DNA of 64,000 nt from positions 620,001 to 684,000 of the forward strand of contig NZ_CP098805.1 in assembly GCF_023821985.2 (NCBI RefSeq). The letters are read 5' to 3'. The DNA is from Dyadobacter chenhuakuii (GTDB lineage Bacteria > Bacteroidota > Bacteroidia > Cytophagales > Spirosomataceae). This document shows positions 17,201-25,679 of the stretch, piece after piece (within the stretch, counting starts at the first letter, position 1; each line of letters opens with the position of its first letter). Under the pieces are notes generated by a model that made no database searches, was not told the origin of the DNA, and was given only the letters and a program-made list of their open reading frames with translations. Position numbers and translations under genes: made by a program.

Positions 17201-17413
17201 ATGAAGAAATTCTCAACGATGAAAGAGGCCTTTGACTGGTGGGCGAAGCACATTTATCCGGCTTTGCCGCCGGACGTGAAGAAGGGTAGGTATACAAGTG
17301 CTTGGAAGGATTATACTTATCAGCAAGGAATTTCTGAAAAGAGAATGGAAAACATTTTGTCAGACTTTGGTAAAATCGATGTCAAAATTGAGGTAACATT
17401 CACACCAAACTAA
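17201..17413 (+). CDS. Small protein of unknown function (70 aa)
   Basis: The ATG at 17201 gives 70 residues; an in-frame TTG at 17195 would add two. I do not recognise the family. The protein is helical at the start (KKFSTMKEAFDWWAKHIYPAL), basic in the middle (DVKKGRYTSAWKDYTY) and ends in a strand-like tail (DVKIEVTFTPN), the size and charge of a small DNA- or RNA-binding protein or antitoxin. It sits between two similar palindromes (17167-17181 and 17432-17446), each preceded by a T run, which would suit self-regulation or a cassette boundary. It neighbours two toxin-antitoxin-like pairs. Function is not assigned. Confidence 0.55.
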   Translation: MKKFSTMKEAFDWWAKHIYPALPPDVKKGRYTSAWKDYTYQQGISEKRMENILSDFGKIDVKIEVTFTPN

Positions 17414-17729
17414 AATTTTTGACTGATTTTTGTCGGAAAACTCGACTTATATCCAGTAATAAAAAACCCCGGAGCTTCTAAGTTTCTGAGGCTGCGATGC
17501 TCCGGGGGAGTTTAATCTTTAATGCAGTTGCAGCGATTTGATAAATGTATTGGCGTTTTGCAGGCGCATAATTGAGATTTGGATTTTGGATTTTTAGGGT
17601 TGAGAAACCTTGTATAGAATATATTTAGCCGATCGTTTGCTCATTTCAACCGAAGGGTAAACGGTCTGCTTTGCTGCTAGAATAGGCGCGTAACATTTAA
17701 TATCTTTAAGAAACGAAACTCAACTTACA
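17414..17729. other. Gene-free stretch with palindrome and GC-rich hairpin
   Basis: Besides the right palindrome it holds a 9-bp perfect inverted repeat, ccccggagc (17467-17475) and gctccgggg (17499-17507), with a 23-base loop. Six A residues precede it, so it would end minus-strand transcripts better than plus-strand ones, although no minus-strand gene enters from the right. The remaining 200 bases up to 17729 are AT-rich and should carry the promoter of the next pair; no exact consensus box was recognised. Confidence 0.45.
17432..17446. promoter_or_regulatory. Palindromic operator-like site, right copy
   Basis: GTCGGAAAACTCGAC, an imperfect version of the site at 17167-17181. It shares the context TTTTTGTCGGAAA before and CGACTT after. 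It lies 18 bases beyond the stop of the 70-residue gene. Confidence 0.45.
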
Positions 17730-17909
17730 ATGATACAAACAACAAAGAAATCGAATACAAAAGTTGTTGCTGGTGTCAATACAGATCAGAAGCAGCCTGT
17801 TTTTCTTAGAATGCTGGATGACAAAAAAGCGATTTACCGCTTTTTTCAAGGGGAAATTTCAATTGATGAGCTGAATGCCAGAGGAATCAAATTTATTAAA
17901 CCATTATAG
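17730..17909 (+). CDS. Small upstream partner protein (59 aa), possible antitoxin
   Basis: The frame MIQTTKKSNTKVVAGVNTDQ to ARGIKFIKPL encodes 59 residues. The second half (FLRMLDDKKAIYRFFQGEIS then IDELNARGI) is helical and reads like a compact conserved domain. The last 35 bases overlap the start of the 183-residue gene in another frame, so the two are almost certainly translated in a coupled manner. The small first gene overlapping a larger unknown resembles toxin-antitoxin layout; no DNA-binding motif is obvious. I do not recognise the family. Confidence 0.6.
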   Translation: MIQTTKKSNTKVVAGVNTDQKQPVFLRMLDDKKAIYRFFQGEISIDELNARGIKFIKPL

Positions 17910-18426
17910 TTTCGTTGAGGTAAATCTTTCTTACAATTTTGTAACTGATTCCGGCGATCAATATTCAGCTTTCTTTGTCGGGACTAACTATTTTGAAGAT
18001 TGTTTAGATTTGAATGAACATGTTGTGAGCTTTGGGTTTTCTCCAAATGAGAGAAGGTCTGAAGCTTTTTTCTTGGATTCAAATTGCAATTTAAAGCGAA
18101 GAGCAAAAATAGATTTCCGCGTGCGGGATACGATTTTCGCTATCATGGAGGAGTTTCTGACCAAGTTCCCCACTAAATCTATTGTTTCGATTTGTGCTAA
18201 CAATGATGCACGCGAACTGTGCCGTCGCAAACTATTTAAAGATTGGTACAAAAAGGCTTCTGAACACAAACCGACATTGATCGAAAAGTATGACATTGAT
18301 CTGCAAGGAGCTGACACATTCTATGGTTATGCTTCGCTAATCCTCCGAAATGATAATCCGCGGCACGATAAGCTTAGGGATGCGTTTCAAAATCTAAACA
18401 GTGATTTGATCTCCAAAGGTTATTAG
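17875..18426 (+). CDS. Unknown protein (183 aa), partner of the 59-aa gene
   Basis: A 183-residue soluble protein starting at the ATG at 17875, inside the end of the 59-residue gene. N-terminal residues 10-60 look like a beta-rich sheet (YSFVEVNLSYNFVT, YSAFFVGTNYF). The centre is alpha/beta, with RVRDTIFAIMEEFLTKFPT followed by SIVSICANND, and the C-terminus is basic and helical (CRRKLFKDWYKK). It may belong to one of the uncharacterised DUF families found in pairs in Bacteroidota, but I cannot name it with confidence. No catalytic motif is evident. Toxin is a reasonable guess from context only. Confidence 0.6.
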   Translation: MPEESNLLNHYSFVEVNLSYNFVTDSGDQYSAFFVGTNYFEDCLDLNEHVVSFGFSPNERRSEAFFLDSNCNLKRRAKIDFRVRDTIFAIMEEFLTKFPTKSIVSICANNDARELCRRKLFKDWYKKASEHKPTLIEKYDIDLQGADTFYGYASLILRNDNPRHDKLRDAFQNLNSDLISKGY

Positions 18427-18567
18427 ATCGTAAGAGCCACGTCTTATGCGTTTAACCCCACAATTTAAAGTCGCTTCCAAGATCATTTGACCGATCAATC
18501 ATTCAAACCCGCCTCCGGAAAACTCTCTGCTTAAAAACAGTTGGTATGGCACCGATTTAGCGCTTGT

Positions 18568-21500
18568 ATGTTGCAAACATTCAAGTGCTATATGTGCAAA
18601 ATATTCTTTCTCTTCATGGCAGTCATTGCTGGGCCATGCTTTTCTCAAACAAAAACAATCTGGGACGGTGAAGCAAATCCGGCTAGTTGTAATAAGGCAT
18701 ACGGGTCCGTAATTTCGGGATCCGATGCTTTTGCCGGTGGTGCTTGTTTTCGCGCGGAGCCGGATAAGTTTCATATGCCGAAAATCGGGTTTAATTGCAG
18801 CAATGCCTGGCGGGCGGATATTTCGGGGTTCGATGAGCTTCGTTTTTTTATAAAGTCAAATCAAAACTCGCAGACGACTTCCATACGGCTTATCACTTAC
18901 TTCGCGCAGAGCAATTGGGTCGATATTGGCACTTATATACAGGGTGCGGGCGGGATTGCTACCGATTATAAGGAAGTCAGAATTCCGCTGACATTGTTCA
19001 AAAAGCAAGGTTATGACCTCAGTTCTATTGAATATCTCGAATTTGCAACTACAACTTCAAACCAACTTTTCTACTTTATCGATGACATTCAGGTGGTCGA
19101 CTTAAAATCGCCCAAGCTCTCATTACAACCGGTTTCCAGCCGGGTTTTAAAGCTCAGCGTTAGTGAACGGTTTGATACGGCAGGATGCTATAAAAATGCC
19201 AATTACAGTTTGGCGAGCCAGGCAAATCCGGCGTATCTGCAACAGCAACATCCCGTTAAAATCGGACGGCATCATTATGTTAAGGGGTTACTTCCGACGT
19301 CCGGAGTGCCAATCGTTGCGTATGAGCTGTATCTGATTTTTGATAAACCATTGAATAATGCTGGCTTATACAATTTGACAGTCACTGACATCAGGGACCT
19401 ATCTGGTAATGCAGCTGCATTGGACACGGCGTTCACTTTCAATGACCTTGCAATTTACGGAAACGTAAAGGCCAACCAGGTTGGGTATTTGCCCGATAGC
19501 CCGAAACTGGGCAAGCTGGGCAACTTTCTGGGCGATGCCTGGTTTATGCCCGTTGATTCGGTCAATACACCGGTTTTTGAGGTTCGAGACGAGGCAGATC
19601 AAGTTGTTTATAGCGGCGTAAGTAAGTTTTTGAAAGCTGATTCATCATTCAGCGGCGAATTGGTTTTGGACCTGGATTTTTCGGAAGTGACCATTCCCGG
19701 CACATATTATTTGTATGTAGAGAGTTATGGCCGTTCGGAAACATTCACCATTGCTGATGAAGTGTACGACGACTTACATAAGCACACGGCCAGGGCTTTG
19801 TATTACCAAAGATCGGGCAAGCTGGATTCGCAGCATACCGGCAATTGGCAGCGTGGCGGTCTGTCGGCGTCGGTGGTGGAAATTCATTCTTCTCACGCAT
19901 CATCTCCGCTGCACAGTGCCTCCGATCCAGCTGTCGGCAGTAAAATTCCGATGGCCCAAGGCTGGCTGGATGCGGGTGACTACGGTCGCTATGTCCCTAC
20001 GGCGGCGAGTGCTTTATTTATTCTTTTTACTGCTTTTGAGCTGTATCCGCAAAAGTTTCCGGACAATTATTACAACATTCCCGAAAGTGGCAACAGCATT
20101 CCTGACCTGCTCGATGAGATCAAATATGAAACCGATTGGCTGAAACAAATGCAGGCACAAGATGGTGGCGTGTATTTCCGGGTTACACCTGCCACCTGGT
20201 CAACCGGATTGCCGGAAGATGAGGTCAGTACACTTTTCGTTTCTGAGAAAACAACGCAGTCCACAGCACTTTTCGCAGCAGCGATGGCCATGGCGGCCCG
20301 AAATCTGAAAGCCTATTTCCCTAATTACGCCCAGAATTGTCTCGATATGGCGAAAAAAGCCTGGGGTTTCCTGCAACTGCATCCGCAAGCATCAGCTCCT
20401 GTGAATGTGCCCGGCATTTCGGCTGGACCTTATCCGGATCCTATTGACCTGGATAACCGCGCCTGGGCGGCTGCCGAGCTCTATAAGACGACGGGCGAAG
20501 TCATGTATAACAATGCTTTTCTGGATTACTATGCCAAGATCCCTCACGAGTTCCATGCTACCATGAGCTGGGCACACCATACTTTCAAAGCGGCGTGGGC
20601 TTATTCTACAACCAAATTTCCAGTTAGTAATGCTCCTGTTGCGGAGTTTAAGTCCAAGCTGAATACCGAGGTGCTGGTCAATTACTACCAGAGGACAATG
20701 GACATTCATGCGTATCACGGTGCATATCATCCTTTTAAGGGTTATGTCGGCTACGGGACTTTTGGCATGGCCCAGAGCTATGCATTTGACTATATCATCT
20801 TCAGTTATCTGCTGTCCAAGCCCGAACTGCTGGATCTGGCAAAAATTCAGCTTGATATTCCTTTGGGCAACAATCCGTTGTCTAAAAGCATGATTACCGG
20901 CGTTGGCAAAAATGCTCCGAAATTTCCTCTTCATTGGTCAACGGTTCCAAACAAATACACCGAGCCAGTTCCCGGCATCCCGGTATTTGGCCCTGCTGCG
21001 TCGCTGGTTATGAACAGGCCGTCCAGCTTTGCAATCCAGGACTCGGCAAACCGATATCCCTATGGTTTCAAAAAAGAAGACCCTTATCCTGTGCTACGTC
21101 GCTATACGGACGCGCGTGAGGCTGTTGAAATGTCGGAATTCACGATCCAGGAAATCGCTGTCACAATCGCTCCGTTTGCATTTTTCAGCACTGCCATCAA
21201 TGATGCACTTCCGGTTCATTTTGCAAGCTTTGAAGCACAGTCCGAACAATGTCATGTAAACCTGCACTGGACAACCAGCCAGGAAGTCAATGCGGATTAT
21301 TTCGTTATTCAGCGCAGTGCCGATGCGAAAACGTTTGAGGATATCGGCCGGGTAAGCGCAGCGGGATCAAGCAGCATATCTAAGCAATATCGTTTCACAG
21401 ATTCCCTCCCTAATCCGCGTAATTATTACAGGCTCAAACAAGTCGATTATGATGGACGATATCAATTTACGCGTATCCTTTACGCTCCGGACGCTTGCAA

Positions 21501-21750
21501 TGGAATGAAAATAAATGTTTTGCAAAAGCAGCAAAACATTTATGAAATACAAACCGAGTCGGCAGAAAATACGGATCTGCTCACAGGTGAGGTCGTTAAC
21601 AAACGTGGGGTTCCCCGGAAGCGATTCGATATAAATCCAGGGATAGCCACGCGTTTCGACACATTCGATCTTCCAGCGGATATTTATATTTTACAAATAA
21701 AAAACCAGCAAGGATATCGATTGTACACGCAAAAATTGTTGGTTCACTGA
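18568..21750 (+). CDS. Secreted GH9 glucanase (endoglucanase-type) with T9SS-style C-terminus
   Basis: About 1060 residues. The start is uncertain: ATG at 18568 or 18592 gives a signal peptide around CKIFFLFMAVIAGPCFSQ; a TTG at 18541 is less likely. Residues 20-190 form a beta-sandwich carbohydrate-binding-like domain, then an Ig-like CelD_N domain (VKANQVGYLPDSPKLGKL), then the GH9 (alpha/alpha)6 barrel. The catalytic aspartates lie in GWLDAGDYGRY (near 470), the histidine region in LGNNPLSKSMITGVGKNAP, and the general acid glutamate in SEFTIQEIAV. Residues 880-1000 (LPVHFASFEAQ...NYYRLKQVDYDG) are the sandwich module that precedes T9SS sorting signals and recur in the esterase at 50.3 kb. 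It would cleave beta-1,4-glucans outside the cell. Confidence 0.9.
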   Translation: MLQTFKCYMCKIFFLFMAVIAGPCFSQTKTIWDGEANPASCNKAYGSVISGSDAFAGGACFRAEPDKFHMPKIGFNCSNAWRADISGFDELRFFIKSNQNSQTTSIRLITYFAQSNWVDIGTYIQGAGGIATDYKEVRIPLTLFKKQGYDLSSIEYLEFATTTSNQLFYFIDDIQVVDLKSPKLSLQPVSSRVLKLSVSERFDTAGCYKNANYSLASQANPAYLQQQHPVKIGRHHYVKGLLPTSGVPIVAYELYLIFDKPLNNAGLYNLTVTDIRDLSGNAAALDTAFTFNDLAIYGNVKANQVGYLPDSPKLGKLGNFLGDAWFMPVDSVNTPVFEVRDEADQVVYSGVSKFLKADSSFSGELVLDLDFSEVTIPGTYYLYVESYGRSETFTIADEVYDDLHKHTARALYYQRSGKLDSQHTGNWQRGGLSASVVEIHSSHASSPLHSASDPAVGSKIPMAQGWLDAGDYGRYVPTAASALFILFTAFELYPQKFPDNYYNIPESGNSIPDLLDEIKYETDWLKQMQAQDGGVYFRVTPATWSTGLPEDEVSTLFVSEKTTQSTALFAAAMAMAARNLKAYFPNYAQNCLDMAKKAWGFLQLHPQASAPVNVPGISAGPYPDPIDLDNRAWAAAELYKTTGEVMYNNAFLDYYAKIPHEFHATMSWAHHTFKAAWAYSTTKFPVSNAPVAEFKSKLNTEVLVNYYQRTMDIHAYHGAYHPFKGYVGYGTFGMAQSYAFDYIIFSYLLSKPELLDLAKIQLDIPLGNNPLSKSMITGVGKNAPKFPLHWSTVPNKYTEPVPGIPVFGPAASLVMNRPSSFAIQDSANRYPYGFKKEDPYPVLRRYTDAREAVEMSEFTIQEIAVTIAPFAFFSTAINDALPVHFASFEAQSEQCHVNLHWTTSQEVNADYFVIQRSADAKTFEDIGRVSAAGSSSISKQYRFTDSLPNPRNYYRLKQVDYDGRYQFTRILYAPDACNGMKINVLQKQQNIYEIQTESAENTDLLTGEVVNKRGVPRKRFDINPGIATRFDTFDLPADIYILQIKNQQGYRLYTQKLLVH

Positions 21751-21766
21751 CCGGTTCATGGCAACA

Positions 21767-22570
21767 TTACTGCCAGTTGCTTGTCCAGTTATAAGGATCA
21801 GGTCCGGTAACACTGCCGCTAGTAGGATAGCCGGAAGCATTCAGTAAGTATGTGTAATGCGTGGCAACAGGGTTTTTGGCCGGTTTTTTCAGATACTTGT
21901 TCTCTACGAGGTTCAATGTCTTCGGAGGAAACAATTTTGCGTCCATTTTGAGATTGAACTGGCTGAAATGAGCGGACTTATCTGCATGTTTCAAATAGTA
22001 TTCGTAGCTCACTTTATTCACAATCGCGCCGTCCGCATCATAGCGCTCCTGGAAAGAAACATTTTGGTCGTCATAGTAATACACAAGATGGCCATCAGGG
22101 AGATTATTTTCCCGGTAATATTCTTTAACCACCTTTCCGGCCTGATAAATGTAATCGGTCTGTATCACATCGGTAATGTTGCCGCCGCTCGTATAAAATG
22201 TTTCAACTTTCCTGGTTGCGTATTGATTTACAAGATCATACACAATGTCGGAGCTCTTTTTGCCGCCGTAAATGGTTGTGTAGATCACTTTGTCAGGGGC
22301 ATAGGTCAAAGTTGTGACATAAGCTCCGCCTTCGGTCCGGTAACTTTTGAGTGAATTATTCGCATTGTACTGAATGTCCGTTATGTCAAAGCCGGGCATT
22401 GTGGTTTGTAACAGAAGCTGCCCCACGACGAACGCATTCGCATCCGTTTTTACGTTTTTAGTCAGGGTAGGATCGGGCATTTTCTCTCTTTTTTCACAAG
22501 AGAAAACAGCAATGGACAGGAGCAGGATCAGTCTCGCCGAGAGGCTGCAAGGTAATAGTTGTTTTGTCAT
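21767..22570 (-). CDS. Secreted lipoprotein of unknown function
   Basis: A 267-residue protein with a lipoprotein signal: a basic start, LILLLSIAVFSC, cleavage before Cys25, then charged residues EKREKMPD. The mature part is made of repeated beta-hairpins with many tyrosines (YNANNSLKSYRTEGG, YIYQAGKVVKEYYRE, YYDDQNVSFQERYDADG), like the YD-repeat or DUF4595-type beta-layered lipoproteins of Bacteroidota. No catalytic motif is visible. Its end faces the end of the GH9 gene with 16 bases between the stops, so both are probably served by shared termination. Surface location is likely. Confidence 0.8.
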   Translation of the reverse strand: MTKQLLPCSLSARLILLLSIAVFSCEKREKMPDPTLTKNVKTDANAFVVGQLLLQTTMPGFDITDIQYNANNSLKSYRTEGGAYVTTLTYAPDKVIYTTIYGGKKSSDIVYDLVNQYATRKVETFYTSGGNITDVIQTDYIYQAGKVVKEYYRENNLPDGHLVYYYDDQNVSFQERYDADGAIVNKVSYEYYLKHADKSAHFSQFNLKMDAKLFPPKTLNLVENKYLKKPAKNPVATHYTYLLNASGYPTSGSVTGPDPYNWTSNWQ

Positions 22571-22812
22571 AATAGCTTTACTTTTTCTGTAAATAGATGT
22601 TGCAATAAGGTGGAAACAGTTGTGAGGTTGTTACCAACGAGTACGAACAGCCGGCGCCATTTATCAGGCGGCAACTGCCTTTTATCATGCGGTTGCCGAC
22701 GATCTCAAATCAATTGTCCTGTCTCTCCTGTTTTTTAGCTTTTGGCAGATATTAATCGTATCTTACAAGATGGGCAGCCGAATGTCCAGCGCATGCTTTA
22801 TGAGACTTAGCA

Positions 22813-23181
22813 ATGAAACCAACACCAGAGCAGTTAAGAGACTTTTTCAAGTCTAATTTTTTCCAGGCTGATCAATCGTTTGAATATAACCAGGAGGCGG
22901 CGATAGCCGATTTTTACAGGCGTTTTTACGGAGCCGGCGACGTGGCGGATCCGATCCCTAACCCGCGTAAATGGCAGACAACCTATGTCAGGAAATATGC
23001 TGTGAAGGCATTCATGCGCACGAAGGATGGAAACATTCATCACGTCATCTTCAAACAGGATTTAGATAATAACCTGATCACTAATTTTGATGGCTCGGCA
23101 TGGCAGGGAGATCCCAATCTGGTAGATGTTTGGCAGGAGTACTATGAGTCAGACAATAACCTTGCAGTGAGTGGCTGGTAG
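22813..23181 (+). CDS. Conserved-looking protein of unknown function (122 aa)
   Basis: A 122-residue soluble protein that I do not recognise. It begins with helices rich in acidic and aromatic residues (TPEQLRDFFKSNFF, AAIADFYRRFYG). A proline-rich turn (DPIPNPRKWQTTYVRKYAVK) follows, then a strand-rich C-terminus (VIFKQDLDNNLITNFDG, WQEYYESDNN). No signal peptide or membrane helix is present. Codon use looks like the neighbours. The 240-base region upstream contains a 7-bp stem-loop (CGGCAAC/GTTGCCG at 22669-22698) but no clear promoter. It stands alone before the response-regulator gene. Confidence 0.6.
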   Translation: MKPTPEQLRDFFKSNFFQADQSFEYNQEAAIADFYRRFYGAGDVADPIPNPRKWQTTYVRKYAVKAFMRTKDGNIHHVIFKQDLDNNLITNFDGSAWQGDPNLVDVWQEYYESDNNLAVSGW

Positions 23182-23301
23182 CAATTTTTGGGGACTTTTG
23201 TGGAGGTAAACAGCAGGAGTGTAAAGTATTGTTTTTAAAACTATTCGAGAAAAGTAAAAAGTTGTATTTTAGCGACAACCGTAACCCACTATCAGAATAT
23301 T

Positions 23302-23655
23302 ATGAGCATACTTTACATTGATCATGAGATCAATAATCTCAACTCCTTTAAAGCTTCCTTCCGAAGAGACGCGACAATTTACCTCGCCGACACCTTGGAT
23401 AAAGGCCGCAAAGTTTTAGAAGAAGAACAAATCGATGTCATTTTCGTCGATCACCAGATGCCTGATATGACGGGTCTGGAATTTTTGAAAATGGCGTCAA
23501 AACAATATCCTGAAAGTATCCGCGTCCTGCTCACAGGGCAGGCTTACAATGCTGAATTCAAGCATGCGGAAGTGAAAGGTTATCTCCACAATTTTGTAAC
23601 AAAACCGTGGGATGAACAGGATTTAAGACGGCTGATCATCACCAATATGATGTAA
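23302..23655 (+). CDS. Single-domain response regulator (CheY-like)
   Basis: A 117-residue receiver domain without an output domain. The phospho-acceptor is Asp50 in IFVDHQMPDMTG. The acidic pocket is reduced to Asp7 (YIDHE), the switch threonine lies in LLTGQA and the lysine in VTKPW near the C-terminus. The ending LLTG and VTKPWDE resembles receivers of the RpfG/HD-GYP group, but no HD domain follows. No cognate kinase is adjacent. A strong terminator follows at 23676. Confidence 0.9.
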   Translation: MSILYIDHEINNLNSFKASFRRDATIYLADTLDKGRKVLEEEQIDVIFVDHQMPDMTGLEFLKMASKQYPESIRVLLTGQAYNAEFKHAEVKGYLHNFVTKPWDEQDLRRLIITNMM

Positions 23656-23675
23656 AACATTTAAGAAGCAGTGAG

Positions 23676-23713
23676 TGAGCGTGTTCCGACAAGGGGCACG
23701 CTCATTTTTCTTT
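23676..23713 (+). terminator. Terminator after the response regulator gene
   Basis: TGAGCGTG and CACGCTCA form a perfect 8-bp stem, followed by TTTTTCTTT. Confidence 0.85.
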
Positions 23714-23893
23714 GAGGGGTGCCGGTTATTGAAATGCTAAAAAAATTGCCACAGCAATATTTGTTGGAAATATTTTTTACATTGTGTTTTCAATATCAAC
23801 ATTCCTCATGAAGTCGCTGTTTCGGTCCAGTTAGGCTGTATTCGGCCATTTCATAACCCGGTAATCTTCCATTTTTATTTCCTGAAATATTCG

Positions 23894-25537
23894 ATGAAAA
23901 GACGAGATTTTATGCAAATGACAGGAATGGGCGCAGGAGCTTTAATGCTTTCGTCCGTGCCAGTCGTGGGAAATCCTGTGAGCGCCGCGCATCTGCTCGA
24001 ACCCTGGATTGATGTCGCTGCCAAGAAAAAATTTGCAGAAATCGCTCTCAATGCGGCCAAAAGCAAAGGCGCAACTTATACCGACGTCCGGATCGGGCGC
24101 TACTTACAGCAATATTTATTTACACGTGAAAAACAGGTTCAGAATATCGTGAATACGGAATCCTACGGCGTTGGGATCCGGGTAATAGCGAGCGGAACCT
24201 GGGGTTTTTCGGCCACCAGCGATGTAACGGCCGAGGGCATTGCCAAGTGCGCTGCAACGGCTGTTGAGATTGCGAAAGCAAATTCCAAATTTCAAAAAGA
24301 ACCGGTCGTGTTGGCTGAGCAGAAAGGAGTTGGCGACAAAACGTGGAAGACGCCGATCAAGAAGAATGCATTTGAAATTCCCATTCAGGAAAAGATTGAC
24401 CTGCTCATGAATGTGAATGGTGAGGCCATGAAAAACGGTGCGGGCTTCGTCACCTCCAATATGTTTTTTGTGAATGAACAGAAATATTTTGCTTCGTCCG
24501 ACGGCTCATTTATTGACCAGGACGTGCACCGCATATGGCCTACATTTACGGTAACAGTCACCGATAAAGCTGCCGGTAAATTCAAAACCCGCGATGCCAT
24601 CAGCTCGCCCATGGGCATGGGCTATGAATATCTGGATGGCTTAGCTTCGGAAAAAATCGCCGGCCCGAATGGTCTGGTCGGTTACCGGAACTCTTACGAC
24701 ATGGTGGAAGATGCGATCAATGCAGCGAAGCAGGCTAAGGAAAAAATGACTGCAAAATCGGTGCTTCCCGGCAAGTATGACCTGGTCCTGGATCCCAACC
24801 ATCTTGGCCTAACCATTCACGAATCCGTTGGGCACCCCACTGAGCTGGATCGTGTGCTGGGTTATGAGGCCAATTATGCAGGGACAAGTTTTGCAACATT
24901 GGATAAATGGGAGTCTAAAAACTTCGCCTATGGCAGCAAACTCGTAAACATTGTGGCGGACAAAACGCAGCCGAATACGCTTGGGGCTGTCGGTTATGAC
25001 GATGAGGGCGTGCCGTGCAAGGAGTGGGATATTATCAAAGATGGCGTTTTGGTGAATTACCAGGCCATTCGCGATCAGGTGAAGATCATTGGTGAAAAAG
25101 AATCGCACGGCTGCTGCTATGCAGATAACTGGAATTCCGTTCAATTTCAACGGATGCCCAACATCTCGTTGAAGCCGGGCACTGAGAAACGGAGCGTAAT
25201 GGACATGATCAAAGGCGTGGAAAAAGGCATTTATATCATTGGCCGGGGTTCATATTCCATTGATCAGCAGCGTTATAACTTCCAGTTTGGCGGTCAGGTG
25301 TTTTACGAAATCAAGAACGGGGCAATCACAGGCATGCTGGACGACGTTGCTTACCAGTCCAATACACAAGAGTTCTGGAATTCCTGCACGCAGCTTTGCG
25401 ATAAGGACGATTACCGCACATTCGGGTCGTTTTTCGATGGAAAAGGGCAACCTGCACAAGTGAGCGCAGTGTCACACGGAAGTTCAACGTCCCGTTTTGA
25501 CGGGGTGAATGTGATCAATACAGGACGGAAGATATAA
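23894..25537 (+). CDS. TldD-family metalloprotease with Tat signal (copy 1)
   Basis: A 547-residue TldD/PmbA-family protein. The N-terminus KRRDFMQMTGMGAGALML has a twin-arginine motif and hydrophobic core, so Tat export is likely. The zinc motif HESVGH lies at residues 309-314. The C-terminal region around FWNSCTQLCDKDDY and GKGQPAQ corresponds to the segment of E. coli TldD that supplies the third zinc ligand, a cysteine. TldD acts with TldE to degrade unfolded peptides, and in E. coli matures microcin B17. Here the gene is followed by a tldE partner and both are duplicated downstream. A HGCCYADNW segment is conserved in both copies. Tat export is unusual, since E. coli TldD is cytosolic. 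Confidence 0.9.
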   Translation: MKRRDFMQMTGMGAGALMLSSVPVVGNPVSAAHLLEPWIDVAAKKKFAEIALNAAKSKGATYTDVRIGRYLQQYLFTREKQVQNIVNTESYGVGIRVIASGTWGFSATSDVTAEGIAKCAATAVEIAKANSKFQKEPVVLAEQKGVGDKTWKTPIKKNAFEIPIQEKIDLLMNVNGEAMKNGAGFVTSNMFFVNEQKYFASSDGSFIDQDVHRIWPTFTVTVTDKAAGKFKTRDAISSPMGMGYEYLDGLASEKIAGPNGLVGYRNSYDMVEDAINAAKQAKEKMTAKSVLPGKYDLVLDPNHLGLTIHESVGHPTELDRVLGYEANYAGTSFATLDKWESKNFAYGSKLVNIVADKTQPNTLGAVGYDDEGVPCKEWDIIKDGVLVNYQAIRDQVKIIGEKESHGCCYADNWNSVQFQRMPNISLKPGTEKRSVMDMIKGVEKGIYIIGRGSYSIDQQRYNFQFGGQVFYEIKNGAITGMLDDVAYQSNTQEFWNSCTQLCDKDDYRTFGSFFDGKGQPAQVSAVSHGSSTSRFDGVNVINTGRKI

Positions 25538-25549
25538 GGATTGAATGAC

Positions 25550-25665
25550 TGAATGAGTGAATGAGTGAATGATTTGCTAATGCATACCCTTGTTGGGGCG
25601 ACATGTATAGCTTCAATATCAATCATCTACTGTAACATTCAATCATTCACTCATTCACTCATTCA
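25550..25665. repeat. Perfect 25-bp inverted repeat with TGAATGAG units
   Basis: The arms at 25550-25574 and 25641-25665 are exact reverse complements and consist of the unit TGAATGAG repeated three times (last unit TGAATGAT). A 66-base loop separates them. It fills most of the 142-base gap between the first tldD and tldE genes, whereas the second pair is separated by only 6 bases. It could form a large hairpin in mRNA or be a MITE-like insertion; no terminal target duplication or transposase was seen. Confidence 0.85.
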
Positions 25666-25679
25666 AAATTGAAATCAAC

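Noticed and set aside
17461-17510. Plus-strand terminator for the 70-residue gene at the GC-rich hairpin
   Set aside because: The T run lies on the minus-strand side only; the plus side continues GAGTTTAA, so assignment to that gene is unsupported.
20392-20934. 180-residue minus-strand frame in the GH9 gene
   Set aside because: Shadow of the GH9 catalytic domain coding sequence.
22571-22812. Possible riboswitch at the stem-loop 22669-22698
   Set aside because: Only a single 7-bp stem was seen, with no conserved core of a known riboswitch class.
25550-25665. TGAATGAG repeats as a CRISPR or microsatellite array
   Set aside because: Only three units per arm in inverted order; it is a hairpin, not an array.
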